NCBI GenBank assembly: GCA_030680295.1
Contig: JAUXVU010000020.1
Location: 62,001 to 126,000, forward strand
Length of the DNA: 64,000 nucleotides
DNA from: Moraxellaceae bacterium
GTDB lineage: Bacteria > Pseudomonadota > Gammaproteobacteria > Pseudomonadales > Moraxellaceae
Direction: 5' to 3'
The stretch's first letter is position 1, and the number at the start of each line of letters is the position of its first letter. The position numbers and the translations under genes are program-made. Under the pieces are notes generated by a model. The model did no database searches, had not been told where the DNA came from, and was given only the letters and a program-made list of their open reading frames with translations. This document shows positions 27,884 to 36,404 of this stretch, piece after piece.

Positions 27884-27927
27884 TGTCACTTCAACTATCA
27901 CCGCAACAATCACTGCCGCGTATTCAT

Positions 27928-28032
27928 TGGGTGGGCAGGCGTTAAATGTGGACCGTCAGACGCCATGGATGGCGTCTGCGAGCCCCCAAGGACGGGTTCA
28001 CGGCGTGTCCACATTTAACGCCTGACCACCCA
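27928..28032 (+). repeat. Palindromic element B: the same 55-bp core inside a different 25-bp stem
   Basis: Left arm 27928-27952 and right arm 28008-28032 pair over 25 bp with one mismatch; their sequence (TGGGTGGGCAGGCGTTAAAT onward) is unrelated to the arms of element A. The core 27953-28007 is the reverse complement of core A with about ten changes. The inner stem change is compensatory (CAGACGCCAT/ATGGCGTCTG for CAGGCGCCAT/ATGGCGCCTG). The right arm ends two bases from the epd stop codon. Confidence 0.9.
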
Positions 28033-28034
28033 AA

Positions 28035-29045
28035 CTATTTCGGTAGCGCCGCCAATGCCGCACACAAATCCAGCAAACGATTGGCATAACCCCACTCATT
28101 GTCATACCACGCAAACACTTTGACTTGATTAGCCACTAACTCAGTTTGCGTTAAATCTAAAATCAACGACTCGCTACGATGATTAAAATCAGCCGACACT
28201 AAAGGCTCATCGTTGATCGACATCAATCCATTACTGTTATCCGCATAAACGCGTAAGCCTTCATGCAGCGCATCTAATGACAATGGCCGTGTCATTTGCA
28301 CGGTCAAATCAATCGCTGCCACATTCAATGTCGGCACCCGTAACGAATACCCGCCTAAGCGATCTGCCAAGTCGGGGAACACCCGCCTAGCTACACCCAA
28401 CGCACTAGAGGTGGTTGGGATCATGTTTTGCGCACCGGCACGACCACGTCTTAAATCACGGTGAACATGGTCTAGCAAAACCTGATCGGAGGTGTAGGCA
28501 TGAATTTCTGTCATCAGTGCCGACTCAATGCCGGTTAGCTGACGAAATGCCTGCAACATGGGACATAACGCATGAGACGTACAACTAGCCGCAGAAATAA
28601 TGCGATGCTCAGCGTTTAACTCATGATCATTAACACCCATGACCACAATCAGGTCTGCGGTATCAAATGGCGCCGCACCAATGACTACCCGCCCAGCACC
28701 AGCGCTTAAGTGGCGCTCGGCTTGGGCATAGGCACGAAACTCACCGGTACACTCCAGCACCACATCCACGGCTAAATGCTGCCAAGGCAACTTGTCAGGG
28801 TGTGGTTCGGAATAAAAGGCAATGCGCTGCTCACCCACACGCAACACATGATCGTCTAAGGTGACATCAAACGGAAAACGCCCGTGGGTGGTGTCGTACT
28901 TTAATAAGTGCAGCAAAGCCTGCGGGTCACCAAGATCATTGATCGCCACAATTTGAATTGGATGGCGTTCACCGGCCTCTAGCATTGCCCGCAATACATG
29001 GCGTCCAATGCGACCAAATCCGTTAATGGCGACCCGTAGGCTCAT
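28035..29045 (-). CDS. GAPDH / erythrose-4-phosphate dehydrogenase family (Epd-like)
   Basis: 336 residues. NAD-binding start MSLRVAINGFGRIGRHVLRA with Asp in INDLGD; active-site Cys in AASCTSHALCP; catalytic His in IHAYTSDQ; end motif WYDNEWGYANRL. The section HRDLRRGRAGAQNMIP and RVPTLNVAAIDLTVQ, and the order tkt-this gene-pgk-fba, resemble Pseudomonas epd (vitamin B6 pathway). A GapA role in glycolysis is equally possible. The usual SCTTN reads SCTSH here, so the Asn next to the active site is His. No clear Shine-Dalgarno sequence precedes the ATG. Confidence 0.85.
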   Translation of the reverse strand: MSLRVAINGFGRIGRHVLRAMLEAGERHPIQIVAINDLGDPQALLHLLKYDTTHGRFPFDVTLDDHVLRVGEQRIAFYSEPHPDKLPWQHLAVDVVLECTGEFRAYAQAERHLSAGAGRVVIGAAPFDTADLIVVMGVNDHELNAEHRIISAASCTSHALCPMLQAFRQLTGIESALMTEIHAYTSDQVLLDHVHRDLRRGRAGAQNMIPTTSSALGVARRVFPDLADRLGGYSLRVPTLNVAAIDLTVQMTRPLSLDALHEGLRVYADNSNGLMSINDEPLVSADFNHRSESLILDLTQTELVANQVKVFAWYDNEWGYANRLLDLCAALAALPK

Positions 29046-29058
29046 GGCGACAACCGTT

Positions 29059-31059
29059 TCATGTTAGGCCTTTAACTGCAGCCACCACAGCTTCGGTGGT
29101 AATACCAAAGTGTTTGAACAAATCACCCGCAGGCGCAGACTCACCGTAGGTCGTCATGCCGACAACGGCGCCATCAAGACCGACAAAACGATACCAATAG
29201 TCAGTAATGGAAGCTTCGACTGCTACACGTTTGCGCACAGCGGTTGGCAGCACCGATTCGCGATAAGCAGCGTCTTGTTGCAAGAAAGTGTCGGGGGAAG
29301 GCATCGACACCACACGCACCGCATAACCATCCGCGGTTAATTGGTCGGCTGCTGCCGTCGCTAACGACACTTCTGAACCGGCAGAAATCAAAATGACATT
29401 GGCATTGTCAGCATCACGCAGCACATAACCGCCTTTGGCGATGTTAGTGATTTGCGCAGTTGTACGAGTTTGGTGCACCAAGTTTTGACGTGAAAACACC
29501 AATGCCGTTGGGCCATCTTTGCGCAATAAGGCTTCACGCCAGGCTACCGCAGTTTCTACCGTGTCCGCTGGGCGCCACGAGGTCAAGTTAGGGGTTTGAC
29601 GCAAGCTGGCTAACTGCTCAACCGGCTGGTGAGTTGGGCCGTCTTCGCCCAAGCCAATCGAGTCGTGAGTGTAGACATGAATAGCACGCTGCTTCATCAG
29701 TGCCGCCATGCGCAGGGCATTACGAGCATATTCCATGAACATTAAGAAGGTGGCACCGTATGGCACAAAACCACCGTGCAGAGCCACACCATTCATAATG
29801 GCGCTCATACCAAATTCACGCACACCGTAGAACACATAGTTGCCATCGGCATGATCTTGCACACCACGACAGCCTTTCCACAGCGTTAAGTTAGAACCGG
29901 CCAAGTCAGCCGAACCACCCAGCAATTCTGGTAATAAAGGACCAAAAGCGTTGAGTGTGTTTTGTGATGCTTTGCGTGAGGCAATCGTTTCTGCCTTGTC
30001 GTTACATGCCGCTACCCACGCATTGGCTTGCTCAACAAAGTTAGCCGGCAAGTCACCTTGCAGACGACGCTTTAATTCAGCCGCCAGCTCAGGGTGGGCT
30101 TTGGCATAGGATGACCACAGGCCATCCCAGTTCTTTTCTAATACGTCACCTTTGGGGCGCGCATCCCAGGCATCATAAATATCTTGTGGGATTTCGAATG
30201 GCCCATGTGTCCAGCCTAATGCTGCACGTGTTAAGGCAATTTCATCATGGCCTAAAGGTGCGCCATGGCAGTCTTCTTTGCCTTGTTTGTTTGGTGAGCC
30301 AGCACCAATCACAGTTTTACAAATCACCAGTGTAGGTCGTGCACCATCAGCTTGAGCTTCTTGTGTTGCACTGCGAATGGCGTCAGTGTCATGGCCATCA
30401 ATCGGGCCAATCACTTGCCAGCCATAGGACTGGAAGCGCTGCACCGTATCGTCAGTGAACCAGCCCTCCACTTCGCCATCAATGGAGATGCCGTTGTCAT
30501 CATAATAAGCAATGAGTTTGCCCAGACCTAAAGTGCCGGCCAAAGAACAGACTTCATGCGAAATGCCTTCCATCAAGCAGCCGTCGCCTAAGAAACAATA
30601 GGTGTTGTGATCAATTACGGGGAAGCCATCACGATTGAACTGCGCAGCTAGGGTTTTTTCTGCTAACGCCATGCCCACGGCATTGGCAATGCCTTGGCCC
30701 AGTGGGCCCGTGGTGGTTTCAATGCCTGGCGCATAACCGTATTCAGGATGGCCCGGGGTTTTACTATGCAACTGACGGAAGGCTTTAAGGTCATCAATAC
30801 CTAGATCAAAACCGGTCAAGTGCAGCAAGGCATATTGCAACATAGAGCCGTGGCCGTTAGACAACACAAAACGATCGCGGTTAATCCAGTTGGGGTTGCT
30901 GGGGTTGTAACGCATAACCTGTCGCCACAGAACTTCGGCAATATCTGCCATGCCCATTGGGGCGCCTGGATGGCCTGAGTTCGCTTGTTGAACTGCATCC
31001 ATCGCTAAAGCGCGAATAGCATTGGCAAGATGACGCTGATTAAGGGGCTGCGCGGGCAT
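29059..31059 (-). CDS. tkt: Transketolase
   Basis: Thiamine-diphosphate enzyme of the pentose phosphate pathway, moving two-carbon units between sugar phosphates. The start at 31059 ([19 protein letters not shown]) has GGAGA upstream and gives 666 residues, the usual size; the frame open to 31131 is not used. Motifs: [19 protein letters not shown], the ThDP motif [12 protein letters not shown] ending near NGISIDGE, and [16 protein letters not shown]. First gene of the minus-strand carbon series, 13 bp before epd. Confidence 0.97.
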   Translation of the reverse strand: MPAQPLNQRHLANAIRALAMDAVQQANSGHPGAPMGMADIAEVLWRQVMRYNPSNPNWINRDRFVLSNGHGSMLQYALLHLTGFDLGIDDLKAFRQLHSKTPGHPEYGYAPGIETTTGPLGQGIANAVGMALAEKTLAAQFNRDGFPVIDHNTYCFLGDGCLMEGISHEVCSLAGTLGLGKLIAYYDDNGISIDGEVEGWFTDDTVQRFQSYGWQVIGPIDGHDTDAIRSATQEAQADGARPTLVICKTVIGAGSPNKQGKEDCHGAPLGHDEIALTRAALGWTHGPFEIPQDIYDAWDARPKGDVLEKNWDGLWSSYAKAHPELAAELKRRLQGDLPANFVEQANAWVAACNDKAETIASRKASQNTLNAFGPLLPELLGGSADLAGSNLTLWKGCRGVQDHADGNYVFYGVREFGMSAIMNGVALHGGFVPYGATFLMFMEYARNALRMAALMKQRAIHVYTHDSIGLGEDGPTHQPVEQLASLRQTPNLTSWRPADTVETAVAWREALLRKDGPTALVFSRQNLVHQTRTTAQITNIAKGGYVLRDADNANVILISAGSEVSLATAAADQLTADGYAVRVVSMPSPDTFLQQDAAYRESVLPTAVRKRVAVEASITDYWYRFVGLDGAVVGMTTYGESAPAGDLFKHFGITTEAVVAAVKGLT

Positions 31060-31153
31060 GCGGGGTCTCCGTTGGGCGGGGCCAGTATGGTTCAAGTCGC
31101 GCATTTTCGCCCATGCCACCGCACATGGCAATTGCCGATGGGCAGTTAATGCA

Positions 31154-31759
31154 TCATAGCGCCATCCATCGCCTTACCCCGACAGCAATCATCTCAATGG
31201 CGTAGGTACCAATGACCAAGGCTGAAACGCGGCCAGTAATCTCTACATAACGGTCGACTAACCTAGCTTTTCGGTGACGCACGCTGTCATGCACCCACTT
31301 TAATAACGCCAAACCCAGCACGACTAAGGTCAATGTTAGCCAGACAATTCCAAGTGCAATCGGCGATGGCAGCGAAGAGCCCATGAGGATGGCGGCTGAT
31401 ACGGTGGCAGGGCCCACCAAGAATGGCATGGCAATGGAGCCCGCCATGTGTTCAGGGTCACCACGCAGTTGCCCCATCGCTTCAACCCCTTCAAAGAAGA
31501 AACGAATACCCACCAACAAAAACAAAATGCCGCCAAAGATTTGAAATGAGGCGAACTGAACATGAAGCATCTGGGTAAAAAATGCCTCACCACTGACAAC
31601 AAACAGCGAAAACACCAAGCCACCAATCAACACGCCACGCGCTAACACACTCACAAACTGGCGCATGGGCAAGCGCACCATGACATCGAGCAAATACAGA
31701 CTGAGCAAAAATGGATTTAACAACGCGAAGAAGAAAACAAATGAATCAAGCCCGGACAT
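31154..31759 (-). CDS. marC: MarC family integral membrane protein
   Basis: 201 residues, six predicted membrane helices. Family features: [15 protein letters not shown] near the N-terminus, [31 protein letters not shown] and a last helix [18 protein letters not shown]. MarC/UPF0056 proteins have no established transport substrate. The gene is divergent from the ectoine operon; its start is 83 bp from ectR. Confidence 0.85.
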   Translation of the reverse strand: MSGLDSFVFFFALLNPFLLSLYLLDVMVRLPMRQFVSVLARGVLIGGLVFSLFVVSGEAFFTQMLHVQFASFQIFGGILFLLVGIRFFFEGVEAMGQLRGDPEHMAGSIAMPFLVGPATVSAAILMGSSLPSPIALGIVWLTLTLVVLGLALLKWVHDSVRHRKARLVDRYVEITGRVSALVIGTYAIEMIAVGVRRWMAL

Positions 31760-31771
31760 AGTCCCTCGTAA

Positions 31772-31806
31772 TTTGACATTTTGAGGTCAAATGCTAACAT
31801 CTCAAA
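31772..31806 (+). promoter_or_regulatory. Ectoine operon promoter and probable EctR operator
   Basis: TTGACA (31773-31778), 16 bp, TAACAT (31795-31800) form a good promoter. The perfect inverted repeat TTTGAC (31772-31777) / GTCAAA (31786-31791) covers the -35 box and spacer. A second pair, TTTGAG (31780-31785) / CTCAAA (31801-31806), spans the -10 box. A bound MarR-type dimer would block polymerase. Confidence 0.6.
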
Positions 31807-31842
31807 TCATTTGTACTCAAACTAAATTGCGAAATACATTAA

Positions 31843-32382
31843 ATGAACGAAACGACATCGGTTAAATCGCCGTACGAGGTTCGCATCCTAAGAGACATAC
31901 GCCGCATCATTCGCGCTGTCAGCATCCACTCTAAAATGCTGAAAAGCACTCAAGACATCACCACGCCACAGCTGGTGACGCTGCTGGCCTTGTGTAATGA
32001 CGGGCCAATGAGCCTAAAAGCACTGGCACAGGCTATCGACTTAAGCCCCAGCACCGTGGTCGGCATCATTGATCGGCTAGAAGCCAAGTGCATGGTGCAA
32101 CGCAGTCGTGACGCCGGCGACCGTCGCCAAATTCAAATCAGTATTACTGCGCAGGGGTTTGCCTTTGTAGAGCAATCGCCAAACCCGCTGCAGACGCGCT
32201 TAGCCAATGAGCTGAGCAAATTACCCGAACTAGAGCAGGCAACTATTGCGCTCTCATTAGAACGCTTAGTTCAGTTATTTGGCGCTGATCGCTTAGACGC
32301 CTCAGCCATCTTAGCTATTGATGCCATGGAAACAGGAGTTAAAAATGACAATGCAAAAAGTCATCCTTCGCCCCCCTCGTAA
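31843..32382 (+). CDS. ectR: MarR-family regulator of ectoine synthesis (EctR)
   Basis: 179 residues. Winged-helix MarR core: LVTLLALCNDGPMSLKALAQAI, recognition helix LSPSTVVGIIDRLEAKCMVQRSRD, wing DRRQIQISITAQG. In methylotrophs EctR represses the ectABC promoter; the position as first gene, overlapping ectA, supports the same role here. Operator-like repeats lie at 31772-31806. Its 3' end overlaps ectA by 38 bp, which implies coupled translation. Confidence 0.88.
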   Translation: MNETTSVKSPYEVRILRDIRRIIRAVSIHSKMLKSTQDITTPQLVTLLALCNDGPMSLKALAQAIDLSPSTVVGIIDRLEAKCMVQRSRDAGDRRQIQISITAQGFAFVEQSPNPLQTRLANELSKLPELEQATIALSLERLVQLFGADRLDASAILAIDAMETGVKNDNAKSHPSPPS

Positions 32383-32887
32383 AGAAGATGGTGCTGCGAT
32401 TTACCAGCTGGTGAAAAGTTCACCTCCGCTGGATTTGAACTCCTGCTACGCCTATCTGCTGCAAACCCTGCACTTTTCAGAAACCAGCATTGTGGCTGAA
32501 CACAACGGCGCCATTGTCGCTTATGTGTCGGCCTACATACCGCCACAGCAACCAGACACTCTATTTGTTTGGCAAGTGGTTACCGCTAGCGCCTATCGCG
32601 GCACCGGCATGGCCGCCACACTCATTAGTGGCTTGCTTGCTCGCTCGGCCTGCCGCGCAGTGCGTTATATCGATACCACGGTATCGCCTAGCAATATTGC
32701 TTCAGCACGCGTTTTTCGCAAATTAAGCGAGCGCCTTGGCTGCCGCATTAACACATCAATCCTGTTTGCTGCGTCTGACTTTTCAGGTGCCGGACACGAA
32801 GATGAAGTTCTGTTTCGTATTGGCCCATTTGCCCCCGCGAACAATCAATTTATAAAGGAGCCCTCTCATGCCATTACAAATATTTGA
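32345..32887 (+). CDS. ectA: L-2,4-diaminobutyrate acetyltransferase (EctA)
   Basis: Second step of ectoine synthesis: acetylates diaminobutyrate. GNAT fold, 180 residues. The start at 32345 (MTMQKVILRPPRKEDGA) has CAGGAG upstream; the frame open to 32318 is longer but unmatched. Motifs: SCYAYLLQTLHFSETSIVAE, LFVWQVVTASAYRGTGMAATL (acetyl-CoA binding), YIDTTVSPSNIASARVFRKL. The gene ends inside the first codons of ectB (20-bp overlap). Confidence 0.95.
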   Translation: MTMQKVILRPPRKEDGAAIYQLVKSSPPLDLNSCYAYLLQTLHFSETSIVAEHNGAIVAYVSAYIPPQQPDTLFVWQVVTASAYRGTGMAATLISGLLARSACRAVRYIDTTVSPSNIASARVFRKLSERLGCRINTSILFAASDFSGAGHEDEVLFRIGPFAPANNQFIKEPSHAITNI

Positions 32888-34157
32888 TCGTCTAGAGTCG
32901 GAAGTTCGCTCTTATGTGCGTAGCTTTCCAACGGTGTTTAAAACAGCTAAGGGCAGCTGGTTAACCAATGAAAACGGTCAGCAGTATCTCGACTTTTTTG
33001 CCGGTGCCGGCACGCTGAATTACGGGCATAACCCGGATGCGTTGAAATCTGCGCTGATTGATTACTTAAGCAGTGATGGCATTGTTCATGGCTTGGATAT
33101 GGCCACCTGCGCCAAGCGTGAGTTCATTGAAACTTTTGAGCGCAACATTTTAAAACCACGCAAGCTGGACTATAAGCTGCAGTTCACCGGCCCGACCGGC
33201 ACCAATGCCGTAGAGGCCGCACTGAAACTGGCGCGCCAAGTGAAAAAGCGCCACACCGTGCTGTGTTTTACCAATGCCTTTCATGGTGTCACTAGCGGTT
33301 CAGTAGCAGCGACGGGTTCACGTAAATTCCGTGAAGCTACCGGCACTGCGCTCGAGAACACACGTTTCATGCCATACGCCGGTTACTACGGCCAGGATGC
33401 CAACACCCTATCTATGATTGAGCGTCAGCTCAAAGATCCTAGCTCAGGCCTTGATCATCCGGCGGCTGTATTAGTCGAAGCGATTCAAGGTGAAGGTGGC
33501 ATTAACACCGCATCACCAGAATGGCTGCGCGGTCTGGCAGCACTTTGCAAACGTCATGACATGTTGTTGATTGTTGATGACATCCAAATGGGTTGTGGCC
33601 GTACCGGCGACTTCTTCAGCTTTGAACAAGCTGGCATCGTGCCTGACATTGTCACACTGTCGAAATCATTGTCTGGTTATGGTTTGCCAATGGCTTTGGT
33701 GTTGATGAAGCCTGAGTTAGACATTTGGAAAGTGTCAGCTCATAACGGTACTTTCCGCGGCAATAACCCTGCTTTTGTGACCGCCACTGCTGCACTCAAT
33801 ACTTTTTGGCAAAACAGCGAGTTCGCCAACTCAGTGATTGATAAAGGCCGCTTTATGCATCAGCGCCTGATTCAAATGCGTAAGCACTTCAAAATTGTCT
33901 CCACCGTACGCGGTCGCGGCATGGTTGGTGGACTGGTGACGCCATCAGACGAATATGCCGATGCAGTAAGCGCCAGCTGCTTTAAGCGCGGCCTGATTAT
34001 TGAAACCTGTGGTCCACGTGGTGAGGTGGTCAAGTTGCTTCCTGCACTTACCATTAGCAAAGAAGACTTAAGCACAGGCTTAGATATTCTGCAGGCTGCG
34101 CTAGATGAAGCCGAAGCCACTCATCAAAACTTACTCGAGAAAAAGGCCATTGCATGA
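32868..34157 (+). CDS. ectB: Diaminobutyrate-2-oxoglutarate transaminase (EctB)
   Basis: First step: transfers the amino group of glutamate to aspartate semialdehyde. Class III PLP aminotransferase, 429 residues. Motifs: FFAGAGTLNYGHN, GPTGTNAVEAALKLAR, FTNAFHGVT, IVDDIQMGCGRTGDFFSFE (Asp for PLP nitrogen) and the Schiff-base Lys in VTLSKSLSGYG. AAGGAG precedes the ATG. The 3' end overlaps ectC as ATGA. Confidence 0.97.
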   Translation: MPLQIFDRLESEVRSYVRSFPTVFKTAKGSWLTNENGQQYLDFFAGAGTLNYGHNPDALKSALIDYLSSDGIVHGLDMATCAKREFIETFERNILKPRKLDYKLQFTGPTGTNAVEAALKLARQVKKRHTVLCFTNAFHGVTSGSVAATGSRKFREATGTALENTRFMPYAGYYGQDANTLSMIERQLKDPSSGLDHPAAVLVEAIQGEGGINTASPEWLRGLAALCKRHDMLLIVDDIQMGCGRTGDFFSFEQAGIVPDIVTLSKSLSGYGLPMALVLMKPELDIWKVSAHNGTFRGNNPAFVTATAALNTFWQNSEFANSVIDKGRFMHQRLIQMRKHFKIVSTVRGRGMVGGLVTPSDEYADAVSASCFKRGLIIETCGPRGEVVKLLPALTISKEDLSTGLDILQAALDEAEATHQNLLEKKAIA

Positions 34158-34561
34158 TCGTTCGTCACTTTGAAGAAATTGCCAAGTCTGACCGAGCTGT
34201 TCATAGCGATAACTGGTCCAGCTTTCGTTTATTAACACGTGATGAAGGCATGGGCTTCTCCATGCATGAAACATGGATTAACCCCGGCACCGAAACACAT
34301 ATTTGGTACAAACATCACCTGGAAGCGGTGTACTGCATTGAGGGTGATGGTGAGATTGTGCCGTTAGTGGGTAGCGAAGATGCGCCAACTGCAGAGCCCG
34401 CCATCGCGATTCGCCCCGGCATGTTATATGCCCTGGACAAACATGACCGTCATTTGCTGCGCGCCAATACACGGCTACGCATGATTTGTGTCTTTAACCC
34501 ACCTCTTCGTGGCGACGAGAAGCATGGCCCTGATGGTGCTTATGCTCCCGCCACTGATTAA
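34154..34561 (+). CDS. ectC: Ectoine synthase (EctC)
   Basis: Closes N-acetyl-diaminobutyrate to ectoine. Cupin, 135 residues, full length. Seen: MIVRHFEEIAKSDRAVHSDNWSS at the N-terminus, the metal and substrate region HHLEAVYCIEGDGEI, YALDKHDRHLLRA and FNPPLRGDEKHGPDGAY. Overlaps ectB by 4 bp and is followed 15 bp later by the ectD-like gene. No aspartokinase (ask_ect) gene is in the cluster. Confidence 0.97.
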   Translation: MIVRHFEEIAKSDRAVHSDNWSSFRLLTRDEGMGFSMHETWINPGTETHIWYKHHLEAVYCIEGDGEIVPLVGSEDAPTAEPAIAIRPGMLYALDKHDRHLLRANTRLRMICVFNPPLRGDEKHGPDGAYAPATD

Positions 34562-34576
34562 TAAAAGGAGGATATT

Positions 34577-35356
34577 TTGATTTCTTTGTGTCGTGACCCC
34601 TACCCCTCGCGTGCCATTAGCGACCACTTGCTGGCACGCCGTCTTGAGCCGGTTATTTGGTCTGAAGACAGCGAGCGCCCGGCATGGTTAAGCCCAGAGC
34701 AGGCGCAACAATATGCCGATAGTGGCTATTTAGTTTTAGATAACTTCCTAAACCGACAACAAGTCATTGAGCTGTTGGCTGCGCGTTCTGTTTGCTTAGA
34801 TCAGCAGACTGTTGTTCGTAACTTGGATCAACAACATGCGGCATTTGCTGACCTTGCGCGTAAGCCTGAGCTGTTGGAATTAATGCGCTACTTGGTCGCC
34901 AGCGATGTGTATCTGCATCAGTCAAGTGCGCATGCACAAGCGACCCTAAAAGGACAGCAGCAAGATTGGCGCTCTGACTTTGAGATTTGGCATATTGAAG
35001 ATGGCATGCCACAAATGCGTGCGGTGCAATGTTTTGTCGTGCTGGATCAGCCCTCACGTTTTAATGCGCCACTGCAGGTGCTGCCAGGCTCACATAAAAC
35101 CTATGTTGGTCGCCCTAACAATGAACTGGCTGACGAAAGTGTTGCCATGCTGTCGCATCAGAATGGTGGTGAAGATGCTGTTGAGCCTATGCCCGGCAGC
35201 TTAATTGTGATGGATAGCAATATTTTGCATACCTCTGAAGGGCAACACTTGGCTTTTGCTTTTAACAGCATGGACAACTGTTTGACAAAACCAGCCTATG
35301 GTTTAGCACCTCGCTCAGAAGCGTTAGCAACGCGTATCGCACCCAACTCTCTTTAA
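34577..35356 (+). CDS. ectD: EctD-like ectoine 5-hydroxylase, short and divergent
   Basis: Fe(II)/2-oxoglutarate dioxygenase placed last in the ect operon; EctD hydroxylates ectoine. 259 residues, clearly shorter than usual (about 300). The start is TTG with AAGGAGG five bases upstream. Core motif WRSDFEIWHIEDGMPQMRA keeps the His-x-Glu-Asp metal region, but the usual WHSDFETWH has His to Arg and Thr to Ile. The second metal His is in MDSNILHTSEGQ; the usual segment after it (HGSNxNITP, then PRSNVF) is missing, giving a deletion before FAFNSMDN. It may be an altered hydroxylase. Confidence 0.8.
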   Translation: MISLCRDPYPSRAISDHLLARRLEPVIWSEDSERPAWLSPEQAQQYADSGYLVLDNFLNRQQVIELLAARSVCLDQQTVVRNLDQQHAAFADLARKPELLELMRYLVASDVYLHQSSAHAQATLKGQQQDWRSDFEIWHIEDGMPQMRAVQCFVVLDQPSRFNAPLQVLPGSHKTYVGRPNNELADESVAMLSHQNGGEDAVEPMPGSLIVMDSNILHTSEGQHLAFAFNSMDNCLTKPAYGLAPRSEALATRIAPNSL

Positions 35357-35366
35357 TCAAAAAAAA

Positions 35367-35401
35367 TTGATATAGCTATGCGGGCAGGTTACACTGCCCG
35401 C
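35367..35401 (+). promoter_or_regulatory. Promoter with palindromic operator before the ArsR-methyltransferase gene
   Basis: TTGATA (35367-35372), 17 bp, TACACT (35390-35395). The next seven bases lead straight to the ATG (35403), so the transcript should be leaderless or nearly so. A perfect inverted repeat, GCGGGCAG (35380-35387) / CTGCCCGC (35394-35401), spans the spacer end, the -10 box and the start site: a classic repressor site, probably for the gene's own product. Confidence 0.65.
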
Positions 35402-35402
35402 C

Positions 35403-36395
35403 ATGAGCACATCCGAACACAATCAAACGCAATCTGATCAAGCCCTCACCGAGCTGGCTTCGTGGTTGCGCGCGGTCGGCGACCCCATCCGTATTCACAC
35501 CCTGCGACTATTGGCGCGTGATGCCTTTGGTGTGCAAGAACTGTGTCACTTGCTCGACAGCAAACAACCTTCACTTAGCCATCATTTAAAAATTCTGCTG
35601 CAAGCGGGCCTAGTGACTACACGGCGCGAACGCACTACGGTGTTTTATCGCCGCGACCCAAGTGGTGCACTAGCGGGCACACTCAAACATCGCCTGCTGG
35701 CAGAAATTGATGCGCAGCCACTGCCTGCCGACATTGAATTACGTCTGCAGGAAATACATCAGTTGCGTAGTGAGGCCTCTCGCCGCTTTTTTACTGAACA
35801 GGCGGCTGTGTTTAAAACACAGCAGGAACAAATCGCTGAGTTCCAAGAATATGGCCCTTTGGTTTCTCGTCGCGCCATACGTCATGGCGGCGGTATTGCC
35901 ATTGAGGTAGGTCCCGGTGATGGCGACTTGCTGCCATTACTCAGCCCTCATTTCAGCCAAGTGATTGCCTTAGATAACAGCCCGGAAATGTTGCAGCACA
36001 GCCGACAAGCCGCTGCTGAATTAAACAATATTGTTTTTACCCTAGGTGATGTTGATGACAGCAACAATCCGCCCGAGCTGCCGCTGGCTGATGTGATTGT
36101 GATGAATATGGTGTTGCACCATGTGCCTAACCCTCAACGCTTGCTGACACGTTTATGTCATTTACTTAAAGATGATGGCCGCTTGATTGTTACCGAGTTA
36201 TGCGCCCACGACCAAGACTGGGTGCGTGACGCCTGTGGTGATGCTTGGTTAGGTTTTGACAGCGACGAGCTTATTTCATGGCTAAGCAATGGTGGCCTAA
36301 CGTCCGTTAGTGCGGACTACTTGGCCCTTCGTAATGGCTTTCGCGTACAAATTCACGAATTCACTAAATCCCCTATTACCCGCACACTTATTTAG
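35403..36395 (+). CDS. ArsR-family regulator fused to SAM-dependent methyltransferase
   Basis: 330 residues. Residues about 12-95 form an ArsR winged helix (LRAVGDPIRIHTLRLLARDA, VQELCHLLDSKQPSLSHHLKILLQAGLVTTRRERTTVFYRR) without an obvious metal-binding cysteine motif. Residues about 150-320 form a class I methyltransferase: EVGPGDGDLLPLLSP (SAM-binding motif I), ALDNSPEML, LADVIVMNMVLHHV. It lies 9 bp upstream of metK. The fused domain probably senses SAM or SAH; this parallels the SahR-type ArsR regulators of methionine/SAH genes known in proteobacteria. It is the likely ligand of the palindrome at 35380-35401. Confidence 0.85.
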   Translation: MSTSEHNQTQSDQALTELASWLRAVGDPIRIHTLRLLARDAFGVQELCHLLDSKQPSLSHHLKILLQAGLVTTRRERTTVFYRRDPSGALAGTLKHRLLAEIDAQPLPADIELRLQEIHQLRSEASRRFFTEQAAVFKTQQEQIAEFQEYGPLVSRRAIRHGGGIAIEVGPGDGDLLPLLSPHFSQVIALDNSPEMLQHSRQAAAELNNIVFTLGDVDDSNNPPELPLADVIVMNMVLHHVPNPQRLLTRLCHLLKDDGRLIVTELCAHDQDWVRDACGDAWLGFDSDELISWLSNGGLTSVSADYLALRNGFRVQIHEFTKSPITRTLI

Positions 36396-36404
36396 GACAA
36401 CCTT

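Noticed and set aside
31141-31180. A third copy of the 55-bp palindromic core (CGCCATCCAT near the marC stop)
   Set aside because: Only about ten bases match; the partner arm and the rest of the core are missing, and it lies in coding sequence.
34577-35356. ectD as a frameshifted pseudogene
   Set aside because: The frame is open throughout, the 3' end is intact and metal ligands are present; the deletion is in frame.
35380-35401. The GCGGGCAG/CTGCCCGC hairpin as terminator of ectD
   Set aside because: No T tract follows on the plus strand and it overlaps a well-spaced promoter, so an operator is the better reading.
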